Positions 1-9,057 are shown, numbered from the stretch's first letter. The stretch is DNA of 64,000 nucleotides from JAEXZL01 sp049943125 (GCF_049943125.1 NZ_CP188040.1:248001-312000); one strand, 5' to 3'. A program made the numbers and translations. Notes: generated by a model not told the origin, from the sequence alone.

Positions 1-1116
1 CTTTGACACCTTATACTCTATACCCTTATCTTTAAGCTCCTCTTCCCTAATACCTACAGCTGCAAGCTCTGGAAATATAAATACACATGAGGGAACAGGA
101 CCTTCATGAATTTCACTACCTAAGATAATTCTTTCAGCAACAGCCACTCCTTGATGAGAAGCGGCATGAGCCAGCATAAGTCTTCCATTTACATCTCCTA
201 TGGCATAAACCCCTTCTAAGGAGGTTTCATAGTCTTTCGAAACCTTGATTCCCTTTCTATCAAATTCAATTCCTGCTTCTTCTAGACCTAAATCCTCACT
301 ATTTGCTTTTCTTCCTGTAGCTACGAGGACCATGTCTCCCTCTAATATAAGCTCTCCTTTTTTACCTTCTACTAGCACTTTTATAGTATCAGCTTCCTTA
401 CTTATCTCCTTGACCATGGTAGAGGTATAGACCTCTATCCCCTGCTTCTTAATCATAGGATTAAGCCTCTTCAGCATTTCACCATCAAAGGTATTTAAGA
501 GTGAAGGAAGGGCTTCCACAACGGTAACCTTTGAGCCAAAGGAATTAAATATTCCTCCAAACTCCATACCAATAACTCCTCCACCTATAATTACAAGCCT
601 TTTAGGAATAAAAGGAAGGTCTAATAGCTCTTCGCTGGTTATTACCCCTTCTAGTTCCACACCCCTTATAGGAGGGATGAAACTAGAGGATCCTGTAGCT
701 ATTATTACGTTATCACAGCTTATAGTTTCTTTTTCTCCACCTTCTAAGGCAACCACTACCTCGTCTTTAGATATAACTCTACCAGAGCCTTTTATGACCT
801 TGATTCCGTTTCCCTTCATTAGCTGGTTAAGACCACCAGTCATTTGAGAAACTATAGCATCCTTTCTTTCTCTTACCTTATCAGGAGAAAGACTAAATTC
901 ACCTACTTCTATACCAAATTCAGAAGAACGCTTTATATTGTTTAAAACCTCAGCGCTTCTGTATAAAGCCTTTGTAGGAATACACCCTCTGTTAAGGCAG
1001 GTTCCTCCCAATTTATCCTTTTCTATAATTGTAACATCAGCCCCCAGCTGAGCAGCTCTTATGGCTGCTCCATAACCTCCGGGACCCCCTCCTATAACAA
1101 CAATCTTCTTATTCAT
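1..1116 (-). CDS. lpdA: Dihydrolipoyl dehydrogenase (glycine cleavage L-protein), C-terminus beyond window
   Basis: This flavoprotein reoxidises the dihydrolipoyl group of GcvH with NAD+. Translating the minus strand from 1116 gives an N-terminal FAD-binding motif (GGGPGGYG, about residues 9-16) followed by the redox disulfide in GGTCLNRGCIPTK (Cys40 and Cys45). A second Rossmann motif (VIIGGGVIGMEFGG) and the FAD motif near YAIGDV also follow. The reading frame is open to base 1, so about 372 codons are visible and the dimerisation domain is cut off. There is no N-terminal lipoyl domain. It starts 8 bases after the gcvPB stop, behind AGGTG, so it is the last visible gene of the gcv operon. 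The family is certain; use by other 2-oxoacid dehydrogenases cannot be excluded. Confidence 0.95.
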   Translation of the reverse strand, partial: MNKKIVVIGGGPGGYGAAIRAAQLGADVTIIEKDKLGGTCLNRGCIPTKALYRSAEVLNNIKRSSEFGIEVGEFSLSPDKVRERKDAIVSQMTGGLNQLMKGNGIKVIKGSGRVISKDEVVVALEGGEKETISCDNVIIATGSSSFIPPIRGVELEGVITSEELLDLPFIPKRLVIIGGGVIGMEFGGIFNSFGSKVTVVEALPSLLNTFDGEMLKRLNPMIKKQGIEVYTSTMVKEISKEADTIKVLVEGKKGELILEGDMVLVATGRKANSEDLGLEEAGIEFDRKGIKVSKDYETSLEGVYAIGDVNGRLMLAHAASHQGVAVAERIILGSEIHEGPVPSCVFIFPELAAVGIREEELKDKGIEYKVSK

Positions 1117-1124
1117 CTTTTCAC

Positions 1125-2573
1125 CTATTTAGTCCATTTTAAAACTGGATTTCTTGCTGCTCTTACCTCATCAATCCTTCTTACAGGAGAATTATGAGGG
1201 GCTGTCTTAAAGATTTCAGGATTTTCCTTAGCTTCCTTAGCAATAGCTTCCATAGCCTCTATAAAGGCATCCATTGTCTCCTTACTTTCTGTTTCTGTAG
1301 GCTCCATCATCAAAGCACTGTCTACGATTAGAGGGAAGTAAACTGTAGGTGGATGGAAGCCATAGTCTATAAGCCTCTTAGCCACCTCTAAAGTGGATAC
1401 CCCTGTAGATTTATCCTTAAGCCCAGCAAATACTACCTCATGCTTGCAGGGTGTATCTATCGGAAGCTTATAGCTATCCTTAAGCCTTTCCTTTAGATAA
1501 TTGGCATTAAGCACAGCACTTTCTGAAGCCTCCTTAAGACCATTCCCTCCCATGGAAAGAATATAGGTATAGGCCCTCACCAGTACACCAAAGTTTCCAT
1601 AGAAATTCTTAATCTTACCAATAGAATCTGGATAGTTATAATCTAGATAGAACTTTTCCTTCTTCCCAATCATAGGTACTGGCAAAAATGGTATAAGCTC
1701 CTTCTTAACTCCTACTGGGCCAGCTCCTGGTCCTCCACCTCCATGAGGGGTAGAAAAGGTCTTGTGAAGATTTAAATGACAGACATCAAAGCCCATATCT
1801 CCTGGTCTGGTTATGCCCATAATAGCATTTAAATTTGCTCCATCATAATAGAGCAATCCACCTGCTTCATGTACAAGCTCTGCAATTTCCTTTATATTTC
1901 TTTCGAAGATTCCTAAGGTACTAGGATTTGTTAGCATAAGCCCTGCAATTTCATCATTTAGGACTTCCTTTAAGGATTCAACATCCACGGAGCCATCCTT
2001 TAGAGACTTAACCTCAACTACCTGGAAGCCCGCAACAGCAGCACTGGCAGGATTTGTACCATGAGCAGAGTCAGGAACAATTATCTTCTTTCTTTTAAGG
2101 TCACCACGTTTTTCATGGTAAGCCTTTATGAGCATAAGTCCTGCCAGCTCACCATGAGCTCCTGCAGCTGGCTGAAGGGTCACCTCATCCATTCCAGTGA
2201 TCTCACAAAGGGACTTAGAAAGATTATACATAAGCTCTAAGGCTCCCTGAACTGTCTCCTCAGGCTGATAAGGATGTATCTTTGAAAAACCAGGGTTTGA
2301 GGCCATATCCTCATTTATCTTAGGATTATACTTCATAGTACAAGAACCTAATGGATAGAACCCAGAATCTATACTATAATTCTTTTTTGATAATAAGGTA
2401 TAATGTCTCACAAGCTCTAGCTCGCTTACCTCAGGCAGCTCAGGAGCCTCTTCTCTCAAATATTCAGAGGGTAATAACTCTTCTATATTCTTTTCTGGAA
2501 CATCAAGAGCTGGAAGAGAATACGCCTTTCTTCCTTCTCTAGACAATTCAAATATCAATTTTTCGTAGGACAT
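1125..2573 (-). CDS. gcvPB: Glycine dehydrogenase (decarboxylating) subunit 2
   Basis: This is the C-terminal half of the split glycine decarboxylase (P-protein). It binds pyridoxal phosphate, and with GcvPA it decarboxylates glycine and passes aminomethyl to the lipoyl arm of GcvH. The 482-residue length fits the family. The PLP lysine lies in NLHKTFSTPHGGGGPG (Lys271), a signature of this subunit, and the upstream DSAHGTNPASAA motif is intact. The start codon overlaps the gcvPA stop (TAATG), which suggests translational coupling and an equimolar heterotetramer. The split P-protein is typical of Firmicutes. Confidence 0.97.
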   Translation of the reverse strand: MSYEKLIFELSREGRKAYSLPALDVPEKNIEELLPSEYLREEAPELPEVSELELVRHYTLLSKKNYSIDSGFYPLGSCTMKYNPKINEDMASNPGFSKIHPYQPEETVQGALELMYNLSKSLCEITGMDEVTLQPAAGAHGELAGLMLIKAYHEKRGDLKRKKIIVPDSAHGTNPASAAVAGFQVVEVKSLKDGSVDVESLKEVLNDEIAGLMLTNPSTLGIFERNIKEIAELVHEAGGLLYYDGANLNAIMGITRPGDMGFDVCHLNLHKTFSTPHGGGGPGAGPVGVKKELIPFLPVPMIGKKEKFYLDYNYPDSIGKIKNFYGNFGVLVRAYTYILSMGGNGLKEASESAVLNANYLKERLKDSYKLPIDTPCKHEVVFAGLKDKSTGVSTLEVAKRLIDYGFHPPTVYFPLIVDSALMMEPTETESKETMDAFIEAMEAIAKEAKENPEIFKTAPHNSPVRRIDEVRAARNPVLKWTK

Positions 2574-3919
2574 TATAACACCTCCATGAGCTCTGCAAAG
2601 CTATCGATTTCTTCCTTGCTCCTCTGCTCTGTTACAGCTATAAGCACTGCATTCTCGTAAGGATAATCAGCCTTACTTATATCAAAGCCACCTAGATAGC
2701 CTTTTTCCAAAAGCTTTTTATTTAATTCCTCCACAGGAGATTCACTTACTAATACAAATTCCTTAAAGAAAGGCTTTCCTTCAAAAAGCGGCTTAAACTT
2801 ACCAGTGGCTACAAGTCTGTCATGAGCATAATGAGCCTTTTGAAGACACTGCAGACCAAGCTCCTTTATTCCCTGCTTCCCTAAGGACGCCATATAAATA
2901 GCTGCTCCTATGGAATTCAAGGTCTGGTCAGAGCAGATATTTGAGGTAGCTTTTTCTCTTCTTATATGCTGTTCTCTAGCCTGAAGAGTTAGTACAAAGG
3001 CTCTCTTTCCATCAACATCAACTGTTTCTCCTACAATTCTACCAGGCATCTTTCTCATGAGCTTTTCTGTAACATTCATAAAACCAAGAACAGGTCCACC
3101 AAATCCCATATTTCCACCTAAGGCCTGACCCTCACCCACTACTATATCAGCCTTAAGTTCACCAGGACTCTTCAGCACTCCTAAAGAAATAGGATCAACG
3201 GACATGATCAAGGATGCCTTTTTATTTTTATGGGTTAGCTCCTCAATTTTCTTGATATCTTCTACTATTCCAAAGAAGTTTGGATACTGCACTATAACCC
3301 CTGCTGTTTCTTCATCAATTAAGCCTTCCAAGGCTTCTAGGTTCGTTACCCCGTTTTTTTCTTCTACTTCAATGAGCTTTATATCTCTAAAGCCAAGATA
3401 AGTCTTCAATACCTTCCTAGTTTCAGGGTTAACAGTCTTTGATACCAGTATATTATTTTTTCTTGAAGCTACCGTTGCTAGTATAGCTCCTTCTGCAGCA
3501 GCGGTAGGCCCATCATACATAGAAACATTAGAAACCTCCATACCTGTTAAAGCACAGATCATGCTTTGAAATTCAAAAACTCCCTGAAGGGTTCCCTGAC
3601 TTATCTCTGGCTGATAAGGTGTATAAGCTGTGTAGAACTCAGACCTTCCCACAAGATGCTTTAATACCGAGGGAATATAATGATCATAGGAACCAGCACC
3701 TAAGAAAGAGGTGATTTCCTCTAAGTTTTTATTTGAAGAAGCTAAATTCCCCATAACCTTTCTAACTTCTATCTCTGAAAGGCTGTCAGGCAAATTTAGT
3801 CCTCCTTTAAGTCTTACTTCCTGAGGTATGTCCTTGAGAAGCTCTTCCACAGAAGCAGCTCCTATAGCTTCAAGGATTTCCTTCTTATCCTTTTCTGTAT
3901 TAGGTATATAAGGGTGCAT
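2573..3919 (-). CDS. gcvPA: Glycine dehydrogenase (decarboxylating) subunit 1
   Basis: This is the N-terminal half of the split P-protein, a fold-type I PLP-enzyme subunit that lacks the cofactor lysine and completes the active site of GcvPB. At 448 residues it has the family length. It begins MHPYIPNTEKD and carries FLGAGSYDHYIPSV and YTPYQPEISQGTLQ near residues 74-110, both conserved in GcvPA. It has a strong GGAGG site and starts 3 bases after the gcvH stop codon. It is the third gene of the gcv operon, between gcvH and gcvPB. Confidence 0.97.
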   Translation of the reverse strand: MHPYIPNTEKDKKEILEAIGAASVEELLKDIPQEVRLKGGLNLPDSLSEIEVRKVMGNLASSNKNLEEITSFLGAGSYDHYIPSVLKHLVGRSEFYTAYTPYQPEISQGTLQGVFEFQSMICALTGMEVSNVSMYDGPTAAAEGAILATVASRKNNILVSKTVNPETRKVLKTYLGFRDIKLIEVEEKNGVTNLEALEGLIDEETAGVIVQYPNFFGIVEDIKKIEELTHKNKKASLIMSVDPISLGVLKSPGELKADIVVGEGQALGGNMGFGGPVLGFMNVTEKLMRKMPGRIVGETVDVDGKRAFVLTLQAREQHIRREKATSNICSDQTLNSIGAAIYMASLGKQGIKELGLQCLQKAHYAHDRLVATGKFKPLFEGKPFFKEFVLVSESPVEELNKKLLEKGYLGGFDISKADYPYENAVLIAVTEQRSKEEIDSFAELMEVL

Positions 3920-3922
3920 TAA

Positions 3923-4306
3923 TTAATCCTCCTTATTGCAGAAATCTTCGTATGCGTCAGCGCTCATAAGTCCTTCTAGTTCTTCCTCATTGTCAAGCTC
4001 TACAGCAATTAGCCAGTTATCATAAGGAGCATTGTTTAAAAGGCTAGGATCATCCACAACCTCTTCGTTTGCCTCCACAACTGTTCCTCCTACTGGTATA
4101 TAAATATCAGAAGCAGCCTTAACGGATTCAACAACACCAAAAACCTCTCCTTTTGCAAACTCCTCATCAACTTCAGGAACCTCTACATAAACAATAGATC
4201 CAAGGGCATGCTGTGCATAATCAGTAATACCTATATAAGCTTTATTTCCCTCAACCTTTAACCATTCATGCTCCTCTGTATAATATAAGCCTTTAACTAT
4301 TTTCAT
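3923..4306 (-). CDS. gcvH: Glycine cleavage system H protein
   Basis: This is the mobile lipoyl carrier of the glycine cleavage system. It has 127 residues with a single lipoyl domain. The attachment lysine is in VESVKAASDIY (about Lys63). The N-terminus KGLYYTEEHEWLKV and the ITDYAQHALG segment are typical of the family. The ATG at 4306 is preferred to the TTG one codon upstream, because AAGGAG lies 9 bases before it. It sits between gcvT and gcvPA in the same transcript. Confidence 0.97.
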   Translation of the reverse strand: MKIVKGLYYTEEHEWLKVEGNKAYIGITDYAQHALGSIVYVEVPEVDEEFAKGEVFGVVESVKAASDIYIPVGGTVVEANEEVVDDPSLLNNAPYDNWLIAVELDNEEELEGLMSADAYEDFCNKED

Positions 4307-4361
4307 CAATAATCTCTCCTTCTTAATAAGAATAATTTATTTTGTAAATATTTGGAATATT

Positions 4362-5465
4362 TTATTTGCTTCTTGAATAGAATTTTCTGCTTATAATCTT
4401 AGCCTCTGCTTTTTTGTTCCTTATCTGTATTTCAATTATCCCTTCCATTTCAGCATACTCAGTCCTTATAAGGGCAAGTCCAATATTCTTTCCTAAGGTT
4501 GGAGATAAATACCCTGTGGTTACAAATCCAATCTCCTCTTCACCTTTAAAAACCTTGTAGCCATGCCTTGCTATACCTTTTCCCACCATCTCAAAGGCTA
4601 CTATCTTCCTTTTTAGCCCCTCTGCCTTTTGCTTCTCTAAAGCATTTTTTCCAATAAACTCCTCTTTATTAAGCTTCACAAAGAAGCCAAAGCCTGCTTC
4701 TAAGGGTGTTATCTCCTGTGATAGTTCATTCCCATAGAGAGGAAGATTAGCTTCAAATCTTAAGGTATCTCTTGCACCTAACCCTATAGGCTGAACACCT
4801 TCTTCTTTTCCAGTAGTGAGTATAGCATCCCAAAGATATACCAAATCCTCATTCCTGCAGTAGATTTCAAAGCCATCCTCTCCAGTATAGCCAGTTCTGG
4901 ACACTAAAGTTTCCTTTCCAGCTATGGTAACCTTGTCTTTAAAATAGAAGAACCCGATTTCACTTAAAGTAGTATCCGTGAGCTTTTGAAGTGCTTTTTC
5001 AGCCTTGGGTCCCTGAAGAGCTAACTGTGAAACCTCCGATGATATATTATCAACAGAAACATCAAAGCTTCCTATTTGGGAAAGAATCCATTGGTAATCC
5101 TTTTCAATATTAGATGCATTGACTACAAGTAAATAGGAATCCTCAGAATATCTATAAACCAATAAATCATCTACCACTCCACCATTCTCATAACACATCA
5201 TAGTATATAACACTTGATTATCTACAAGCTTAGTAGCATCATTTGTTATAAGTACATTAATAAACTTTAGAGCATCCCTACCTTTTATAGTTATCTCACC
5301 CATATGGGACACATCAAAAAGGCCTGCAGCCTCTCTCACAGCCTTATGTTCTTCCATAATTCCAGCAAATTGTACCGGTAATGCCCAGCCAGCGAAGTCA
5401 ATTATCTTCCCGCCATAGCTCTCATAATGTCCAAAAAGCGAAGTTTTCTTTAAATTATCCACCAT
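4362..5465 (-). CDS. gcvT: Aminomethyltransferase (glycine cleavage T-protein)
   Basis: This enzyme transfers the one-carbon unit from aminomethyl-GcvH to tetrahydrofolate and releases ammonia. At 367 residues it has the normal T-protein length. Visible family motifs are FAGWALPVQF near residue 25, GLFDVSHMGEI near 47, GYTGEDGFEIY near 195 and LGARDTLRFEANLPLYG near 230, the last including the folate-site region. It is the first gene of the operon, about 50 bases downstream of the riboswitch terminator, with AGGAGG directly before the start. Confidence 0.97.
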   Translation of the reverse strand: MVDNLKKTSLFGHYESYGGKIIDFAGWALPVQFAGIMEEHKAVREAAGLFDVSHMGEITIKGRDALKFINVLITNDATKLVDNQVLYTMMCYENGGVVDDLLVYRYSEDSYLLVVNASNIEKDYQWILSQIGSFDVSVDNISSEVSQLALQGPKAEKALQKLTDTTLSEIGFFYFKDKVTIAGKETLVSRTGYTGEDGFEIYCRNEDLVYLWDAILTTGKEEGVQPIGLGARDTLRFEANLPLYGNELSQEITPLEAGFGFFVKLNKEEFIGKNALEKQKAEGLKRKIVAFEMVGKGIARHGYKVFKGEEEIGFVTTGYLSPTLGKNIGLALIRTEYAEMEGIIEIQIRNKKAEAKIISRKFYSRSK

Positions 5466-5504
5466 AATCCTCCTATAAATTATTAATTTATACTGCTAGC
5501 TATT

Positions 5505-5548
5505 AAAAAAAGGATATAAGAGCACATTAAAAAACATGCCTTATACCC
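5505..5548 (-). terminator. Riboswitch-controlled intrinsic terminator before gcvT
   Basis: On the minus strand a 9-bp stem (5540-5548 pairing with 5512-5520, one G-U pair) is followed by seven T residues (5511-5505). The upstream arm is the tail of the second glycine aptamer, including its 3' P1 strand. Stable P1 and the terminator stem therefore exclude each other. This predicts that glycine binding prevents termination (an ON switch), as known for gcvT operons. Confidence 0.8.
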
Positions 5549-5735
5549 CTGTAATAAACCTGAGAGATTCTACAATTAAGTATTGCTCCTACGGCGACCT
5601 AAGTCAATTCTTAGGTACTTTCCAGAAGAACCATCCTTCAGCGCTCCATTTGCCTGAGAGTTTCTATAAAGGTATAGGCTTTCCCTTATATTTCTCCTTC
5701 GGCTACCCCTTTGGTATCTCCCGCTGAAATCACTT
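5540..5735 (-). promoter_or_regulatory. Tandem glycine riboswitch (two aptamers)
   Basis: The minus strand shows two successive glycine aptamers. Aptamer 1 opens with P1 TCAGCG and the GGGAGA core (5717-5727 region), and has CCGAAGGAG and ACTCTCAGG. It closes with CGCTGA, a perfect 6-bp P1. Aptamer 2 repeats the pattern with GCCGTAGGAGCAA, TCTCTCAGG and ACAGGGGT, and runs into the terminator. Two glycine-binding cores ahead of gcvT are the well-known arrangement for glycine-induced glycine cleavage operons. Exact ends are by eye. Confidence 0.95.
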
Positions 5736-5759
5736 GGTAATGTATTCATTTCTACTTAT

Positions 5760-5788
5760 ATTATATTAATGTAAAAGCCCTATTGCAA
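5760..5788 (-). promoter_or_regulatory. Sigma-A-type promoter of the gcv operon
   Basis: The minus strand reads TTGCAA (5788-5783), a 17-base spacer, then TATAAT (5765-5760), about 25 bases upstream of the first riboswitch helix. The -10 is perfect and the spacing optimal. Confidence 0.8.
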
Positions 5789-5841
5789 TAGTTTTACGCC
5801 CCTAAACATAATTAAGTTATTAACAATCTATAACGAAATTA

Positions 5842-6987
5842 TTACTTCATGAGCCTTTGAAGATTTCTTTTAAAGCCCTCCATGTCACCATTAAAAATTA
5901 TAATATGTATACCCATTTCCTCTGCCCTTAGTACCGTAGTATTTTTATTTGGAAGACTGGTAGCCACTAAAATCTTAAGAGCCTCCTCCCCTCCAATCTT
6001 GTTAGAATAAACCTCCAGCTCGTTAAGGTCACCTTCATCATAGTTGGCTGTATCCTTACAGGATATATATATGAGTCTGGATCCAGCAGAAGCAAGGACA
6101 TCCACTTCATTTTTTATCCTGTCTTTATCTATGTCCCAAAGAAAAACAACCCCTGCTTTTACCTCATCAATCTCTTTGAGCCTCTTAACCATAGAATAGG
6201 TTAATATCTCCAGCCAGGTACCTACCTTAAATATAAAAGATTTATAACCCATATTGATAAAATCTATGCTGAGCCTTTCACCATGATCCTTATAATAAAA
6301 TATTCCCAAAGCTTCTCCTAAGGTAAAAAAATCTCTATAAGCCTCAAAGTAGTTTAATCCTTGCTTTTTTATATTGACCCTTAAAGGGCGAAAATCATTA
6401 TATTCAATATGCTCTCTGCTTCTAAATATCTGCTTAAGTCCCTTCCACTTAGTATAATTTGTGGTAATGTAGTCCATCATGCCTTCAATCTTTTTATCCT
6501 CATAAAACCTACTACTGTCCTCCAAGCTCTTTCCACCAGCGCTGGCAATGATATCTTTTATTTTAAGCTCCTCCTCTGCTCTATTAAACACTGCAGGTCC
6601 CCGGTCGGTTAAAATAAATAACCCTTCTCTTTCCACATCCCCATATACTGCTTTATAACCATAATCCAAAGATAGCTTATAGGCCATGAGAGCTACGAGC
6701 CTGCTTCCAGAGGATAGGCTAATCACTGTATCCTTCGGTGAAAACTCCTTAAAAACACCTTCCAGCTTCTGATAAATCGGCTCCGTAAGCATGATAGAAT
6801 CTATAGCAACCTCCGGTATCCTCTTAGTTAAATATCCCCTCACATTATCATAATCCTCATGAAAAGCTTTATCTCTCTCTATGATGAAAATAACCTTGCG
6901 GGGTTTAATGTTCAATATTGTATAAATACTTCCTGAATTAAATTCATGGAAAAAGCATAATAAATTTTCAACCTTACCCAGTTCCAT
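5842..6987 (-). CDS. Card1-like CARF-domain nuclease (DUF1887 family), no CRISPR nearby
   Basis: The predicted protein has 381 residues. The N-terminal Rossmann-like region contains LSSGSRLVALMAYKL (about residues 91-105), resembling the ligand-binding loop of CARF domains. The C-terminal half holds a complete PD-(D/E)XK nuclease core: GTWLE (Glu260), NEVDVL (Asp296) and ISCKD (Lys311). This order matches DUF1887 proteins such as Card1/Can2, which in type III CRISPR systems are switched on by cyclic oligoadenylate. No cas gene or repeat array is present in this window, so the role here is unknown. The ATG at 6987 is chosen because GGAGG lies 6 bases before it; an upstream TTG overlaps nothing useful. 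Confidence 0.75.
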   Translation of the reverse strand: MELGKVENLLCFFHEFNSGSIYTILNIKPRKVIFIIERDKAFHEDYDNVRGYLTKRIPEVAIDSIMLTEPIYQKLEGVFKEFSPKDTVISLSSGSRLVALMAYKLSLDYGYKAVYGDVEREGLFILTDRGPAVFNRAEEELKIKDIIASAGGKSLEDSSRFYEDKKIEGMMDYITTNYTKWKGLKQIFRSREHIEYNDFRPLRVNIKKQGLNYFEAYRDFFTLGEALGIFYYKDHGERLSIDFINMGYKSFIFKVGTWLEILTYSMVKRLKEIDEVKAGVVFLWDIDKDRIKNEVDVLASAGSRLIYISCKDTANYDEGDLNELEVYSNKIGGEEALKILVATSLPNKNTTVLRAEEMGIHIIIFNGDMEGFKRNLQRLMK

Positions 6988-7093
6988 AACTAACCTCCAA
7001 AGCAATCATATACATTCCATTATAATTAGATGCTAATATTATTCCCTATTAAAGTAAAATAAAGGCTGTAAATTAAAACCATCAATAAAAAAG

Positions 7094-7122
7094 GTATTCT
7101 ATAAAAAAATTATACCATAAGA
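7094..7122 (+). promoter_or_regulatory. Possible sporulation (sigma-G-like) promoter of spoVA genes
   Basis: GTATT (7094-7098) and CATAAGA (7116-7122), 17 bases apart, loosely resemble the sigma-G pattern (GNATR and CATNNTA), each with mismatches. The position about 60 bases before spoVAC is right. The match is weak. Confidence 0.3.
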
Positions 7123-7184
7123 AAATAATAATAATTTTTGAAATTCTGCTAAAAATACTATAGAAATCATAGGAGGTGTTAATT

Positions 7185-7658
7185 TTGGAAAACAAAAAAA
7201 AGCTTAATATGACAGCAGCAGATTACAAAGAATATGCTAAAGCCAGGGAGATAAAAAGACCTGTATTAAAAAATTGTATAAGAGCATTTTTTATTGGTGG
7301 CTTAATATGTCTCTTGGGACAGTGTCTACAATGGGTATTTATAAAATACTTTGACTTCACAGAACAAACGGCGGGAAATCCTGCAGGGGCTATGCTCATT
7401 ATATTATCAGTACTTTTAACTGGCTTTGGTGTATTTGATCATATAGCTCAGTGGGCTGGGGCTGGGACCTCTGTCCCAATAACAGGCTTCGCTAACAGCA
7501 TAGCTTCAGCAGCTATTGAGCATCGTACAGAAGGCTATGTATTAGGTGTGGGAGGGAATATGTTTAAGCTTGCTGGCTCAGTAATAGTCTTCGGTGTATC
7601 CTCTGCCTTTATAGTCGCCTTAATAAAAATATTATTCATGAAATTAGGAGGTGCTTAA
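7185..7658 (+). CDS. spoVAC: Stage V sporulation protein AC
   Basis: SpoVAC is an integral membrane protein of the spore inner membrane. It belongs to the SpoVA channel that moves dipicolinic acid into the forespore and releases it at germination. It has about 157 residues, with hydrophobic segments near residues 30-50, 68-85, 118-150. The family motif GAGTSVPITGFANSIASAAIEHRTEG lies near residue 95 (quoted length kept short: core VPITGFANS). The start is taken as TTG at 7185, 8 bases after AGGAGG; an upstream GTG overlaps the ribosome binding site. First gene of spoVAC-spoVAD-spoVAE. Confidence 0.93.
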   Translation: MENKKKLNMTAADYKEYAKAREIKRPVLKNCIRAFFIGGLICLLGQCLQWVFIKYFDFTEQTAGNPAGAMLIILSVLLTGFGVFDHIAQWAGAGTSVPITGFANSIASAAIEHRTEGYVLGVGGNMFKLAGSVIVFGVSSAFIVALIKILFMKLGGA

Positions 7659-8660
7659 ATGCTGCAGGGAAAACAAAGCTGGATATTCCAAAACAGTCCT
7701 AAAATCATATCCACAGGGGTTGTTGGTGGTCCCTTTGAAGCCAAAGGCCCCTTAGCCTCTGATTTTGATAAGCTTTATGATGACATCTGGATTGGAGAAA
7801 AAACCTATGAAAAAGCAGAAAAAAAGCTATTGGAGGATGCATGTGAAATTGCATTAGAAAAAGGAAAATTTAAAAAAGAAGATATTACATTTTTATTAAC
7901 TGGTGACTTAATGAATCAAATAATATCCAGTTCTTTTTGTGCTAGAACTCTTGGCATTCCTCACCTAGGTCTCTTTGGTGCCTGCTCTAGTTCAATGGAA
8001 AGCTTGTCCTTAGCTGCTCAGCTCATAGATAGTGGCGCAGCTAAATATGCTTTAGCTGGAGCAACAAGCCATAATGTTTCCGTAGAAAAACAATTTAGAT
8101 ACCCAACAGAATACGGAAGCCAAAAGCCTCCTACTTCTCAGTGGACGGTTACCGGTTCAGGAGCTTCAATAATTAGCTTGGAAGGGAATGGCCCAAGGGT
8201 AACCAGCGCGACCATTGGTAGAGTAGTAGATATGGGAATCACAGATCCCTTCAACATGGGGGCAGCTATGGCTCCGGCTGCTGCTGATACAATAATAGCC
8301 CATTTTAATGATTTAGATAGAACACCTGATTACTACGACATAATAGCTACGGGAGACCTAGGAATCATAGGACACAGAATAGCCTCAGACCTATTGAAGG
8401 ATAGCAACCTACAGATACCCCCTTCCATATTTACTGACTGCGGACTATTAATTTATAACGAGGATCAACCAGTTCAGGCAGGAGCTAGTGGTTGTGGCTG
8501 CTCTGCTATCGTTACCTATGGGCATTTTATCAACAGGATGAAAAAGGGAGAACTAAGAAAAATATTGATAGTTGCAACAGGAGCACTTTTATCACAGCTT
8601 TCCTTTCAGCAAAAGGAAAGTATCCCCTGCATAGCTCATGCTGTTTCTATAGAAATATAA
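7659..8660 (+). CDS. spoVAD: Stage V sporulation protein AD
   Basis: SpoVAD is a soluble thiolase-fold protein associated with the SpoVA channel; in Bacillus it binds dipicolinic acid directly. The 333-residue length is usual. The thiolase-like segment LFGACSSSMESLSLAA puts Cys109 at the position of the thiolase nucleophile, and DCGLLIYNEDQPVQAGASGCGCSA near residue 260 is typical (core GASGCGCSA). The start follows directly after the spoVAC stop, with GGAGG inside the end of spoVAC, so the two are probably co-translated. Confidence 0.95.
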   Translation: MLQGKQSWIFQNSPKIISTGVVGGPFEAKGPLASDFDKLYDDIWIGEKTYEKAEKKLLEDACEIALEKGKFKKEDITFLLTGDLMNQIISSSFCARTLGIPHLGLFGACSSSMESLSLAAQLIDSGAAKYALAGATSHNVSVEKQFRYPTEYGSQKPPTSQWTVTGSGASIISLEGNGPRVTSATIGRVVDMGITDPFNMGAAMAPAAADTIIAHFNDLDRTPDYYDIIATGDLGIIGHRIASDLLKDSNLQIPPSIFTDCGLLIYNEDQPVQAGASGCGCSAIVTYGHFINRMKKGELRKILIVATGALLSQLSFQQKESIPCIAHAVSIEI

Positions 8661-8673
8661 GGAGGAAGCGATT

Positions 8674-9027
8674 ATGGAAAAATTTATATTAGCCTTTGTT
8701 ATAGGTGGAGCCATATGCGTCATTGGACAGCTCCTCATGGATGTATTCAAGCTAACTCCTGCTCATACCATGAGTACTCTGGTAGTTTCCGGTGCTATAT
8801 TAGGAGGACTTGGACTTTATGACCCTCTTATAAAGCTTGCTGGTGCTGGTGCCTCAGTACCTATAAGCAGCTTTGGGAATTCCTTATTTAAAGGTGCCAT
8901 GATGGAATATGAAATTTATGGACTCATAGGAGTCCTTACAGGAATTTTTGATATCACCAGCGCCGGTATATCCGCAGCTATTATTTTTGGTTTTATAGCA
9001 TCATTAATCTTTAAATCTAAAGGCTAA
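8674..9027 (+). CDS. spoVAE: Stage V sporulation protein AE (SpoVAEb type)
   Basis: This is a small integral membrane protein (117 residues) and third SpoVA component. It is homologous to SpoVAC and shares the GAGASVPISSFGNSL signature near residue 63. Hydrophobic segments lie near residues 3-25, 34-55 and 85-112. A GGAGG site lies 8 bases before the ATG. The full seven-gene spoVA operon of Bacillus is not present; the minimal C-D-E set is what many clostridia carry. Confidence 0.93.
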   Translation: MEKFILAFVIGGAICVIGQLLMDVFKLTPAHTMSTLVVSGAILGGLGLYDPLIKLAGAGASVPISSFGNSLFKGAMMEYEIYGLIGVLTGIFDITSAGISAAIIFGFIASLIFKSKG

Positions 9028-9057
9028 CAAATAATTATTATTATTTAAAATAAACTA

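Noticed and set aside
5536..5727. Plus-strand 63-codon frame
   Set aside because: It lies exactly over the tandem glycine riboswitch on the minus strand and has no ribosome binding site.
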